A stretch of DNA of 17,827 nt from JBGTBQ01 sp041749275 (GCA_041749275.1 JBGTBQ010000448.1:1-17827); one strand, 5' to 3'. Numbered from the stretch's first letter, positions 7,098 to 17,451 are shown. Notes: generated by a model not told the origin, from the letters alone. Translations and numbers: made by a program.

Positions 7098-9281
7098 ATG
7101 GCTACCTTATTCTCCCAGCGTCGCACACGCTTTCTATTGTTTTGCTGCCTCCTCGGTGCGCTGCTCGTCGTCGGCCTGAAACTGGTCGAACGCGGCGCCA
7201 CGGCGCAGGCTATCCCGCCTGTTCTGGTCAGTGAGGCGAACTCCACGCGCGCCCTCGCGCTCGAATCCGTGTCGCGGGTCGGCGAGCCGTTTGCGCCCGA
7301 AAGCCAATTGCGGTTCGGCACGGACAAGCGCACGCGCATCCAGCTCATGGTGATGCACCTGAATCTTGAGCGCGACGCTTCGACCTTGCGGGCTGAGGCC
7401 GAGGACGGCGCGCGGCGCATCTATCCGCTGACGGTCGAACACGTCGGCCCGGTGCCGGGGCAGGAGTGGCTCCACTCGGTTACGCTCCGTCTCAATGACG
7501 ACATGGGAGATATCGGCGACGTGCTGGTGCGACTGATTTACAAGGGCGTCGCCAGCAATCGCGTGCGCGTCGGCGTCGGACACGTCGGCGGCGGCCCGCC
7601 CGACGATGTGGGAGCCGTCCCAACGCCGGTGCTCGCCCTCGCCGCGCCGACGCCCAACACTAACCCGACCACCGCCGGCATCCTGACGCCGGACGACGTG
7701 CGACTGGTCATCGCGCAGGCGGTCTCGGCGGCGGTCGCCATGAACCGGAGGGTGACGGTGGCCGTCACGGATCGTGAGGGCAACGTACTTGGCGTCTTCT
7801 CGATGACGGGCGCGGCCACGCAGACGCAGTTCCGCGGCATGAAGGGGAACGACCTCACGCCGCTCGCCATCACCGGTCTTGTCTCGCGCGGTCTGGCGGG
7901 GACGAACCTGCCGCCGGCCCTGATCCCCGTCCAGCGCGCGGCCATCTCGAAGGCGGGCACGGCCTCCTTCTTCAGCACCTTCGGCAACGCCTTCACGCCG
8001 CGCACGGCGAGCTTTATCATTCAGGAGCACTTCCCGCCCGCCGTGGAATTCCAGCCCGCCGGCCCGCTCTTCGGCGTGCAGTTCTCGCAATTGCCATGCA
8101 GCGACATCAAGTCGTCCCTGCCGTTCGGTCTGTCGGGCGACGCGGGCGCCGTGCCGCTCTACAAGAACGGCGTGCCGTCGGGCGGCGTCGGCATCGAGGG
8201 CGACGGCACCTACACGATTGACCCCGACCCGCGCGATTTCGACAAGCCTTTTGAGGAAGTAATCGCCGTCGCGGCGGGCCGGGGGTATGAACCGCCCGAC
8301 CTGATCCGTGGCGACAACATCATCGTCGGCGGCATCCGTTTGCCTTACGTCAACGTGACGGACGCGGACGCGCCGCGCCCGGCCACGCTTCCGTTCAACC
8401 AACTGCCCGGCGCGGTTGATTCCTTGTTCCCGATTCGCGGGGCGCAGCCCTCGGGCTTCGTGCCCCTCACGCTCGGCGGCGTCAACGGCGCCGTGGACAC
8501 GCGCTTCTTTCCGTTCATCGGCAGCTCCACCGCTTCGCCCAATCGGCTGACGGCGGCGGATGTGACGACAGTGCTGACGAACGCCGCGCGACAGGCCGAC
8601 ATCACGCGCGCCGCCATCCGGCAGCCGCTCGGCAGCCCGGCCCGCGTCTCCATCTCGGTGGTTGACACGGAAGGAACCGTGCTTGGCATCTTCCGCACCA
8701 CGGACGCGCCCGTCTTCGGCTTCGATGTCTCGGTGCAGAAGGCGCGCACCGCGGCCTTCTTCTCCAGCGCCAACGCCGGCACGTTGCTGCGCGCCGCCGG
8801 ACTAGGCTCTTTCGTTGACCGCGCCGCCGCCGACGGTCTCGGCCTCAACGGCACGATTGCCTTCAGCGACCGCGCGGGCGGATTTCTCCATCGCCCGTTC
8901 TTCCCGGACGGCATCAACAATACCCCTGCCGGGCCGTTCAGCATGGAATTCGCCGAATGGAACGTCTTTAACACCGGCGTCCAATCCGATCTGATTACGG
9001 GGAATCTGGTGGCCTCGCTCGTCGGAGCTAACGTGCGTTGCACGGCGATCCCGCAGCTCCCGAACGGCATCCAGATTTTCCCCGGCAGCATTCCGCTCTA
9101 CAAAAGCGGCGAACTGGTCGGCGCCATCGGCATCAGCGGCGACGGCGTGGATCAGGATGACATCATCGCCGCCGCCGGAGCCGCCATCTTCATTCCGCCC
9201 GCGGCCATCCGCGCCGATCAGTTCTTCGTGCGCGGCGTGCGCCTCCCGTTCGTCAAGTTCCCGCGCAGTCCGAACCTTTAA
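7098..9281 (+). CDS. Secreted protein with two tandem HbpS/GlcG-type (DUF336) domains
   Basis: A 727-residue exported protein. Residues 1-38 form a signal peptide (QRRTRF, a long hydrophobic core, cleavage after AQA). Residues about 40-165 look like a beta-rich domain I cannot name. Two domains of the haem-binding HbpS/GlcG family follow, at about 196-415 and 484-715. Each has the start LT(P/A)DDV or LTAADV with an Ala-rich helix, the strand V(A/S)V(V/T)D.EG.VLG(V/I)F, a KA.TA.FFS motif, and a late PLYK(N/S)G...G.(G/S)GDG motif. Both end with a related segment (GIRLPYV, GVRLPFV), so the repeat unit is long and duplicated internally. HbpS-type proteins bind haem or degradation products, and GlcG is linked to glycolate loci; which ligand applies here is unknown. 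It is divergent from the multihaem cytochrome unit, which makes a haem-related role attractive but unproven. Confidence 0.87.
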   Translation: MATLFSQRRTRFLLFCCLLGALLVVGLKLVERGATAQAIPPVLVSEANSTRALALESVSRVGEPFAPESQLRFGTDKRTRIQLMVMHLNLERDASTLRAEAEDGARRIYPLTVEHVGPVPGQEWLHSVTLRLNDDMGDIGDVLVRLIYKGVASNRVRVGVGHVGGGPPDDVGAVPTPVLALAAPTPNTNPTTAGILTPDDVRLVIAQAVSAAVAMNRRVTVAVTDREGNVLGVFSMTGAATQTQFRGMKGNDLTPLAITGLVSRGLAGTNLPPALIPVQRAAISKAGTASFFSTFGNAFTPRTASFIIQEHFPPAVEFQPAGPLFGVQFSQLPCSDIKSSLPFGLSGDAGAVPLYKNGVPSGGVGIEGDGTYTIDPDPRDFDKPFEEVIAVAAGRGYEPPDLIRGDNIIVGGIRLPYVNVTDADAPRPATLPFNQLPGAVDSLFPIRGAQPSGFVPLTLGGVNGAVDTRFFPFIGSSTASPNRLTAADVTTVLTNAARQADITRAAIRQPLGSPARVSISVVDTEGTVLGIFRTTDAPVFGFDVSVQKARTAAFFSSANAGTLLRAAGLGSFVDRAAADGLGLNGTIAFSDRAGGFLHRPFFPDGINNTPAGPFSMEFAEWNVFNTGVQSDLITGNLVASLVGANVRCTAIPQLPNGIQIFPGSIPLYKSGELVGAIGISGDGVDQDDIIAAAGAAIFIPPAAIRADQFFVRGVRLPFVKFPRSPNL

Positions 9282-9295
9282 AGAAGGCAAAAGTA

Positions 9296-9341
9296 AAAAG
9301 GCAACAGTGAAGAGGTTGATTCCTCTTCACTGTTGCCTTTT
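9296..9341. terminator. Perfect 20-bp stem-loop between convergent genes, probable bidirectional terminator
   Basis: The arms at 9296-9315 and 9322-9341 are perfect reverse complements around a 6-nt loop (TTGATT). The left arm begins AAAAGGC and the right arm ends GCCTTTT, so the hairpin has U-rich 3' ends in both directions. The stem can be extended outward imperfectly using GGCAAAAG (left) and CTTTTGCC (right). It begins 14 bp after the HbpS/GlcG-like stop codon. It fits a Rho-independent terminator, though such a long perfect arm is also typical of dispersed palindromic repeats. Confidence 0.72.
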
Positions 9342-9349
9342 GCCTTTGA

Positions 9350-9456
9350 CTAGAGCGGGTTACGTTTGATTTCGTTGAGAGGCGGGCAATGCCCGCCGGT
9401 TCAAGCATCGCGGGTCGAGACGGCGGGCATTGCTCTAAACGATAGTTCTGCTCTAG
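9350..9456. repeat. Foldback element A with CTAGAGC ends and an inner GC-rich palindrome
   Basis: Outer arms CTAGAGC (9350-9356) and GCTCTAG (9450-9456), plus CGTTT (9363-9367) and AAACG (9437-9441), are inverted. An inner 13-bp pair, GCAATGCCCGCCG (9386-9398) and CGGCGGGCATTGC (9421-9433), is perfect. The left inner arm lies inside a short perfect palindrome, GGCGGGCA-A-TGCCCGCC (9381-9397). There is no coding sequence. The form suits a REP-like or miniature transposable element. Its right CTAG (9453-9456) is shared with element B. Confidence 0.6.
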
Positions 9457-9678
9457 TGGGTCGTTTGACACAAACATAGCCATTACCGGATTACGAACTT
9501 ACAGCGTTTTCGGAGTGAATGTTCAGGATGAAAAGCCTGAAAAGTCTGTGAACGATTGAGAGATAGTACCTTCAATCTTGAACATGCAAGTCGAAAACGC
9601 TATAAGTCGGTTTACACGCTTTCACTGCTGATTTCGTATTCCCAAGAATGGCAACAAGCATGTCACACGACCCACTAG
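9453..9678. mobile_element. MITE-like foldback element B flanked by CTAG
   Basis: Terminal inverted repeats CTAGTGGGTCGTTTGACA (9453-9470) and TGTCACACGACCCACTAG (9661-9678) match at 17 of 18 positions. Internally, AGCGTTTTCG (9503-9512) pairs with CGAAAACGCT (9592-9601) inside a longer imperfect inverted match, so much of the element can fold back. CTAG at both edges could be a 4-bp target duplication; this matches the YTAR target known for part of the IS5 family, but CTAG is itself palindromic, so the edges are ambiguous. No transposase is encoded, so it would be non-autonomous. Its right CTAG supplies the stop codon (TAG) of the adjacent DUF4331 gene. Confidence 0.62.
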
Positions 9679-10883
9679 TTCCGTGTCCTGTCGTCCGTCG
9701 TGCCCGGCGGTAGCGGGTGAATCGGCGCGGCCACGAAGGGGAAGGTGTCGCGGAAGGCGACATCGTTGGCGTTGACGTTGTCGCCGAGGGGCTGGCGGTT
9801 GTTGATGAAGAAGAGAAGCGTGTCAATCACGTCATCGCGGAGCCGCCGCCCGTTGGGGAAGGCCGCCGCCGCGTTGTTGCCGCCGCCCGTCCCGGTGTTG
9901 GCCGTCGTCACGTTGAGTCGCAGGATGTCGCCGCGCGTGACGGCGACGCTGGCGAGGATGCCGATGCTCGTCGAATCCGTGCCGAGCGCTGTCAGCGTGG
10001 CGACGATGCCGGGCGCGAATTTCCCCGCCGCGTCTTCTACGGTGGTTGAAGCGTTGTACTCATTCTTGCGCGCGAAGGGGACGAGCGCCACGTTGACCGC
10101 CGGGACACCCGTCCGGTCAACGTTGTAGAACCTGCCGACCCCCGTGACCTCGCCCCGCCTCGTGTAGACCTGCTCGGCGCGGCGCTGGATAGAGGTGCTG
10201 AGGCCGATCTCATTACCCGCGCCCCTGATCTGCGCGACCGGCACGCTGAGGACTATCGCCAGCGTGTTGTAGCCGGCGAAGCTGTCGCGCGCGCGGCTGA
10301 AGTGCGTGGTGTTGGGGCTGCCCGCCAAGACCGAGCCGACGAAGCGCGAGAAGGCGGGGATGTCGAAGAAGAACGGGTCGTCAACCACGCCGGCGAAGAA
10401 GGTGATGCCGCTCGTCGAGTTGGTCGTAATGACGGGCGCGGGCGGCGTGTCGGAAAGGTTCGGGTTGGTCGCGTTCGCCGTAAACGTCGTCCCCGAAGGT
10501 GTGCTGATAATGGTGGCGACCTGCGCCGCCGCAGTGCCGGTTCTCTGCGAGAAGCGAAGGTCAATGAAGCGGTCGGGGACAGCGTCGCCGGTATTTTCGA
10601 TCTCGAAGCGGAACCGCGCCGCCGGGTCGAACTGACCGAAGTTGATGGCCTCGCCCGGAATCAAAAAGCCGTGGAAGGTCATAATCATCACGGCGCGCGT
10701 GTTGTCGTTCGGGTCGAGGAAGAAGTAGGCGTCGCCGATGTCGGCCCCCTGATCGTGCGCGATGAACGGCGCGTCGCCGTGGTCGGCGGCGTCCGTGCGG
10801 GGCGCGGGCGTCAACGAAATCGCCAGCGCTACAGTCAGGGCGAGGGCGGCCAGAGCAGTCTTCCTATTATCGAAGCGGAGCAT
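9675..10883 (-). CDS. Secreted DUF4331 family protein, paralogue 1
   Basis: A 402-residue exported protein of unknown function. The ATG follows AAGGAG with good spacing. Residues 1-33 are a signal peptide (RKTALAALALTVALAISL, cleavage near TDA-A). The mature N-terminus carries the DUF4331 hallmark DHGDAP at 34-39, then FFLDPND and, further on, DDPFFFDIPAF, RDSFAGYNTL, GRRLRDDVIDTLLFF and a C-terminal GTTDDRTRN. The length and motif order match the neighbouring paralogue throughout, so it appears intact. It lies 56 nt downstream of that paralogue on the same strand, probably in one transcript. Its TAG stop falls inside the CTAG at the edge of foldback element B. Family function is unknown; Asp-rich conserved motifs might suggest metal binding, but that is a guess. 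Confidence 0.9.
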   Translation of the reverse strand: MLRFDNRKTALAALALTVALAISLTPAPRTDAADHGDAPFIAHDQGADIGDAYFFLDPNDNTRAVMIMTFHGFLIPGEAINFGQFDPAARFRFEIENTGDAVPDRFIDLRFSQRTGTAAAQVATIISTPSGTTFTANATNPNLSDTPPAPVITTNSTSGITFFAGVVDDPFFFDIPAFSRFVGSVLAGSPNTTHFSRARDSFAGYNTLAIVLSVPVAQIRGAGNEIGLSTSIQRRAEQVYTRRGEVTGVGRFYNVDRTGVPAVNVALVPFARKNEYNASTTVEDAAGKFAPGIVATLTALGTDSTSIGILASVAVTRGDILRLNVTTANTGTGGGNNAAAAFPNGRRLRDDVIDTLLFFINNRQPLGDNVNANDVAFRDTFPFVAAPIHPLPPGTTDDRTRN

Positions 10884-10939
10884 GGTCTCTTCTCCTTAAC
10901 TTGTCCTTCCCGTTTTCGTCGTGGACGGGGCCGGGTCTG

Positions 10940-12133
10940 TCAGTGCCGCGTCCGGTCATCCGTCGTGCCCGCCGGGAACGGCTGGATGGGCGGCGCGAAG
11001 AACGGGAACGTGTCGCGGAACGGGTCGCTGGTGCTGGTTCGGTCGCCCAGTGGTTGGCGGTTGTTGACGAGGGTCAGCTCGATGTCAATCACGTCATCGC
11101 GCAGGCGGCGCCCGTTGGGGAAGGTAGCCTCCGGGTTGTTGCCGCCGCCCGGCCCCGTGTTGGGCTTCGTCAGGTCGAGCCGCAGGATGTCTCCCCGGAC
11201 GACGTGGAGTTGCCGGAAGATACCGATGCTGGTCGCATCCATACGAAGACTCTGGAAGTTGGCGATAATGTCCGCATCGAACTTCCCGGCGGCGTCCTCC
11301 TGCGTCGTGCCGGCGTTGTAGTCGTTCTTGCGCGCGAAGGGGAGGACGGCCACGTTGACCGCCGGAACGCCCTGCCGGTCAACGGTATAGAACCTCCCAG
11401 TGCTGACCAATTCGCCCCGCCGCGACAAGACCTTGTGCTGGCGTTGCGCCAACATGCTGACGCCGAGAAAATTACTGGCCGAGCGGATCGTGGAGAGCGG
11501 AAAGCTGAAGGCAAGAGAGAGCGTGTTGAAACCGGCGAAGCTGTCGCGCCCGCGGAACAGGTCTGGGTTGGGCGTCCCGGCGCGGAGCGCTGTCGTGAAG
11601 CGTCCAAAGCCGGGGATGTCGAAGAAGAACGGGTCGTCGGACAGTCCGGCGAAGAACATGATGCCGTCCGGCCCGGTGGTAATGACGGGCGCGGGCGGCG
11701 TGTCGGCGAGGGTAGGGTTGGTGGCCGGCGCCGTGAACGTCCGTCCGTCGGGCAGCGTGATGGTCGCCGTCTGCGCCTGCGCCGTGGAGACGCGCTGGTT
11801 GAAGCGAACGTCTAAAAAGGCGTCGGGCTTGGAGTCGCCATTCCGCTCGATCTCGAACCGGAAGCGGACAGCCGGGTCGAAGATGCCGAAGTTGACCGCC
11901 TCGGACGGCACGATGAATCCGTGCATGGTCGCTAGGATGATGAGGCGCGAGTTGTCATTCGGGTCGAGGAAGAGATAGAGGTCGTTAAGGTCGCAAGCCT
12001 GATCGTGCGCCGTCAGCGGCGCATCCCCATGGTCGGCGGCGTCAATCCGCGCGGCGGGCATGAGCGCCGCCGCCAGAGCCACGGTCAACGAAAGGGCGGC
12101 GAGCGCCATCTTCCTCTGCCCTGAGCGAAACAT
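10940..12133 (-). CDS. Secreted DUF4331 family protein, paralogue 2
   Basis: A 397-residue exported protein and the upstream member of the DUF4331 pair. The ATG follows AAGGAGAAGA, nearly the same leader as its paralogue, which suggests the ribosome site was duplicated with the gene. The signal peptide ends near residue 33 and DHGDAP again sits at 34-39. Shared blocks with the neighbour include FLDPNDN, RFRFEIE, DTPPAPVITT, DDPFFFDIPGF, RDSFAGFNTLS, VDR.GVPAVNVA, NGRRLRDDVID and the C-terminal GTTDDRTR. Differences cluster in the central region (about 100-140 and 185-230). It has two Cys near the signal cleavage region replaced or absent relative to nothing recognisable, and only C47 in the early mature part. 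No catalytic motif is recognised. Confidence 0.9.
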   Translation of the reverse strand: MFRSGQRKMALAALSLTVALAAALMPAARIDAADHGDAPLTAHDQACDLNDLYLFLDPNDNSRLIILATMHGFIVPSEAVNFGIFDPAVRFRFEIERNGDSKPDAFLDVRFNQRVSTAQAQTATITLPDGRTFTAPATNPTLADTPPAPVITTGPDGIMFFAGLSDDPFFFDIPGFGRFTTALRAGTPNPDLFRGRDSFAGFNTLSLAFSFPLSTIRSASNFLGVSMLAQRQHKVLSRRGELVSTGRFYTVDRQGVPAVNVAVLPFARKNDYNAGTTQEDAAGKFDADIIANFQSLRMDATSIGIFRQLHVVRGDILRLDLTKPNTGPGGGNNPEATFPNGRRLRDDVIDIELTLVNNRQPLGDRTSTSDPFRDTFPFFAPPIQPFPAGTTDDRTRH

Positions 12134-12518
12134 AGCTTCTTCTCCTTAAAGTTACTAAATGCTCAAAAAACCGTCGTGCTTGACCGAACTTCCTCGAAGG
12201 AACAATCTTGAGGTTGCCGCCGGGATGATGCATGGCATTCCCAGCGTCTCTCAATGTGTCGAGAAGAACTCTATCCTCAAAATTCAGTCAGCTACGGATG
12301 GAGGTGACTCCCGACATCGGCCCAAACCCATTTCCTCACTGTGAAAACTTGCGCGCGCATCTTAGTTTGTTTTTTTTGATCGTGTCAACGACATTCATCT
12401 TCGGGGTTGCGCCAACCGAAATATGTTGGTCGCGGTTGAGAGCATAGTTTGGCATTCTGGCGACCACACTTTAGTTGACCGACTCCATCCGCGATGCGTG
12501 GCAGGCATGAGTAAATAC

Positions 12519-12546
12519 TTGACAGAAGCAGATTCGTGGATAAGAT
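12519..12546 (+). promoter_or_regulatory. Candidate promoter for the TolB-like/Calx-beta gene
   Basis: A consensus -35, TTGACA (12519-12524), and TAAGAT (12541-12546, four of six consensus bases) are separated by 16 bp. Transcription would start near 12553 and give a leader of roughly 230 nt before the preferred GTG start, which is long for a bacterial gene. Confidence 0.5.
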
Positions 12547-12773
12547 AGCGCACACGCTTTGACCGCTCTTTAATTTTGGTTGGCTGCTCGGAACGATTTT
12601 GTAAGGCGCCGAGAGGTGAGGATTGTTTCGCCCGGTATTAACGCGGGTGTCCACGCTTATCCGTCGGCATGACAGGTCGCTGTACCAGAGTTGAACCGAC
12701 CCTTAATTCCTGAGTTTGATTTCATTGCCGGATGGCTTGGTTGGAAAATCCCTTTCGGCGAGGGGCCGTAAAT

Positions 12774-12778
12774 GGAGG
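12774..12778 (+). promoter_or_regulatory. Ribosome binding site that fixes the GTG start of the TolB-like gene
   Basis: GGAGG lies 6 nt before GTG at 12785. The longer in-frame TTG at 12716 has no such site, and using it would bury the signal peptide behind 23 extra residues. Confidence 0.75.
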
Positions 12779-12784
12779 AAGCTC

Positions 12785-14881
12785 GTGAAAAATCCCGGTA
12801 GGCATGTTGGGAATTTCTGCGCCCTGTTGGTGTTGACGGGGTTAGCCTGCGCGTTCGCGGCGCCGGTCACTTCTTTCAGCAGGACGCCTTCGCCGCTGAC
12901 TTCGTCCGCCCCCACGCGGGATGACGGGCCGCGGAGTTCGCTGACTCCGGGGCCGGGCGGTCGCATCGTCTTCGCCACCGACCGGGACGAGAATTACGAA
13001 ATCTACGTGATGAACTCCGACGGCGGCGGGCAGACGCGCCTCACGGACAACACGGCGGACGACCGTACCCCGGCGTGGTCGCCCGACGGCACGCGCATCG
13101 CCTTCGCCAGTAACCGCGACCGCCCGGCGGATGGCAGTACGGAAATTTATGTGATGAACGCCAACGGCGGCGGTGTCACGCGGCTGACCAACAACGGGGC
13201 CGACGACCTCGACCCCGTCTGGTCGCCCGACGGGACGCGCATCGCTTTCGTCAGCGCCCGCGCCGGCAACGACGAAATTTTCATTATGAACGCCGACGGC
13301 TCGAATCAGTTGAACCTTACTAACAGCCCGGCGGACGACGTGGCGCCCACCTACTCTCCCGACGGTATGCAGATTGCCTTCGCCAGCTCCCGCGACGGCA
13401 ACTTCGAGATTTACTCGATGACCGCCACGGGTAGCGGGCAAGTCCGGCTCACCAATAACCCGGAGGACGATAACAATCCGACGTGGTCGCCCAGTCGCAT
13501 TACCTTCCAGAGCGACCGCGACGGCAACGATGAACTCTACGCGATGAACGCGGATGGGACGGGCCAGACGCGGCTCACGAATAACGCCGCGTCGGACGGC
13601 GAACCCGCACGCCAGCCCGACGGCGCGCGCATCGCTTTCGTCAGCACGCGCGACGGGCAGGACGAAATTTACCTCAGCAACGCCGACGGCAGTGGGCAGA
13701 CGCGCCTTACGGTCAACGCGACGAAAGATAAGGAACCCGACCTGCTGAACCTGATTGTGCCGACGCCTACGGGCGGCGTCGTACAATTCAGCGCCGCTAG
13801 TTATAGCGTTGATGAAGGAGCGCTCGCTTTCACCGTCACGGTGACGCGCACCGGCAGCACGACGGGCGCGGCCACGGTGGACTACGCCGCGACCGCCGGC
13901 TCGGCCTCCGAGCGCAACGACTTCACCCCCGCCTTCGGCACGCTCAGATTCGCGGCGGGCGAAAGCTCGAAGACGTTCATCGTCTTAATCACCGACGACG
14001 GCCTCGTCGAAAATAACGAGACCATCAACCTCACGCTCGGCACGCAGACCGGGGCCACTTTAGGCCCACTGAGCACTGTCGTGCTGACGATCATTGACAA
14101 CGACAGCTTCCCCGCGGAAATCAATCCGATTGACCCGGCGGAGTTCTTCGTCCGCCAGCACTACTCGGACTTCCTCAATCGCGCGCCCGACGCCGCCGGC
14201 CTCGCCTTCTGGACAAACCAGATTACGAGCTGCGGCGCGGATGGGGCGTGCATAGACCTCCGCCGCGTCAACGTCTCGGCGGCCTTCTTCCTCTCGATTG
14301 AGTTCCAGGAAACGGGCTTCTTCATGATTCGCGCACAGCGCGCAGCCTTCGGCAGGAAGTCCGACACCGCCGGGTCGCGCGTCAACATCCAACAGTTCCT
14401 CATGGATTCGCAGCAGCTCGGGCAGGGCGTCGTGGTCGGCGTCGGAAACTGGCAGCAGCAACTCGAAGCGAACAAGAACGCGTATGTCGAGCAAGTGGCG
14501 GGGAGCACGGCGTTCATCGCGCGCTATCCGCTCTCGCAGACCGCCGCGCAGTACGTGGACGCGCTCTTCGCTTCGGCGATGGTGACGCCGACGGCTGCCG
14601 AACGCAATGCAGCCATCACGGCCTTCGGCGCGGGCGGCCCGACGGGCCGCGCGGCGGCGTTGCGCTCCGTGGCTGACTCACAGTCGCTCCGGAACGCGGA
14701 GTTCCGCCCGGCGTTCGTGTTGATGCAATACTTCGGCTACTTGCGGCGTGATCCGGACGAGGCGGGCTACCAGTTCTGGCTGGCGAAGCTCAACGAGTTC
14801 AACGGCAACTTCGTGCAGGCCGAGATGGTCAGAGCCTTCATCACCTCCATGGAGTACCGCGCTCGCTTCGGGCAACCGTAA
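12785..14881 (+). CDS. Exported TolB-like (PD40) propeller, Calx-beta and DUF4214 multidomain protein
   Basis: A 698-residue exported protein from the GTG at 12785. Residues 1-27 make a signal peptide (VKNPGRH, then a hydrophobic run ending AFA). Residues about 60-320 contain six PD40/TolB-type repeats of the form P.WSPDGTRIAF.S.RDG...EIY.MNADG...RLT. In the fifth, WSPSRITF has lost the usual PDG turn, and the sixth has ARQPDG in place of WSPDG. Residues about 333-440 are a Calx-beta domain (YSVDEG...VTVTRTG, DF.P..GTL.FAAGE..KTF, TIIDND). The rest, about 450-697, is DUF4214-like (EFFVRQHYSDFLNRAPDAAGLAFW, repeated late as YFGYLRRDPDEAGYQFW), a module found in surface-layer and secreted proteins. 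A surface or secreted binding role is inferred; it is not TolB itself, which is about 430 residues and lacks the later domains. It is convergent with the Ni/Co transporter. Confidence 0.88.
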   Translation: MKNPGRHVGNFCALLVLTGLACAFAAPVTSFSRTPSPLTSSAPTRDDGPRSSLTPGPGGRIVFATDRDENYEIYVMNSDGGGQTRLTDNTADDRTPAWSPDGTRIAFASNRDRPADGSTEIYVMNANGGGVTRLTNNGADDLDPVWSPDGTRIAFVSARAGNDEIFIMNADGSNQLNLTNSPADDVAPTYSPDGMQIAFASSRDGNFEIYSMTATGSGQVRLTNNPEDDNNPTWSPSRITFQSDRDGNDELYAMNADGTGQTRLTNNAASDGEPARQPDGARIAFVSTRDGQDEIYLSNADGSGQTRLTVNATKDKEPDLLNLIVPTPTGGVVQFSAASYSVDEGALAFTVTVTRTGSTTGAATVDYAATAGSASERNDFTPAFGTLRFAAGESSKTFIVLITDDGLVENNETINLTLGTQTGATLGPLSTVVLTIIDNDSFPAEINPIDPAEFFVRQHYSDFLNRAPDAAGLAFWTNQITSCGADGACIDLRRVNVSAAFFLSIEFQETGFFMIRAQRAAFGRKSDTAGSRVNIQQFLMDSQQLGQGVVVGVGNWQQQLEANKNAYVEQVAGSTAFIARYPLSQTAAQYVDALFASAMVTPTAAERNAAITAFGAGGPTGRAAALRSVADSQSLRNAEFRPAFVLMQYFGYLRRDPDEAGYQFWLAKLNEFNGNFVQAEMVRAFITSMEYRARFGQP

Positions 14882-14887
14882 AGAATA

Positions 14888-15014
14888 GGGATGAAGGATG
14901 AGGGATGAGGGATGAAGTAGATTGAGCGTCAGCGTCAATTGAACCGTCCACTCATCCCTCATCCCTCATCCCTCATCCTTCATCCTTCATCCTTCATCCT
15001 TCATCCTTCATCCT
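14888..15014. repeat. Heptamer tandem repeats in inverted arrangement between convergent genes
   Basis: Four plus-strand units of (A/G)GGATGA at 14888-14915 face nine contiguous units of TCATCC(C/T) at 14952-15014: three ending in C, then six ending in T. The two arrays are reverse complements, so they can form a hairpin with a loop of roughly 36 nt and may act as a bidirectional terminator. The right array abuts the TGA stop of the transporter gene (15015-15017). The perfect 7-bp period is prone to slippage. Confidence 0.85.
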
Positions 15015-17417
<2,403 letters not shown>

Positions 17418-17451
17418 ATATACCTGCTGAGTCTGTCAATGTGGACAAGCT

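Larger units (their letters stand above)
12134..12784. other. Long non-coding spacer between divergent DUF4331 and TolB-like genes
   Basis: About 650 bp without a convincing gene; the short open frames here lack ribosome sites and family features. The part at about 12330-12560 is AT-richer and has a T8 run (12371-12378). The right part (12600-12784) would be the long leader of the TolB-like gene and can form only small helices, such as GGTCG/CGACC (near 12676-12702). I do not recognise a riboswitch consensus. I found no clear minus-strand promoter for the DUF4331 pair. Confidence 0.5.

Noticed and set aside
7134..8402. 422-codon minus-strand open frame opposite the HbpS-like gene
   Set aside because: Arg/His/Asp-rich shadow; the plus strand shows two clear repeated domains and a signal peptide.
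12600..12784. Possible riboswitch in the long leader of the TolB-like gene
   Set aside because: Only short weak helices are seen and no known riboswitch consensus (cobalamin, c-di-GMP) matches.
12716..12784. Upstream TTG start for the TolB-like gene
   Set aside because: The GTG at 12785 has GGAGG 6 nt upstream and directly begins a normal signal peptide.
12842..13786. 314-codon minus-strand open frame opposite the TolB-like propeller
   Set aside because: Its apparent repeats mirror the PD40 repeats of the real plus-strand gene.
14952..15014. CRISPR-like repeat array
   Set aside because: The repeats are 7-bp contiguous units with no spacers and no cas genes.
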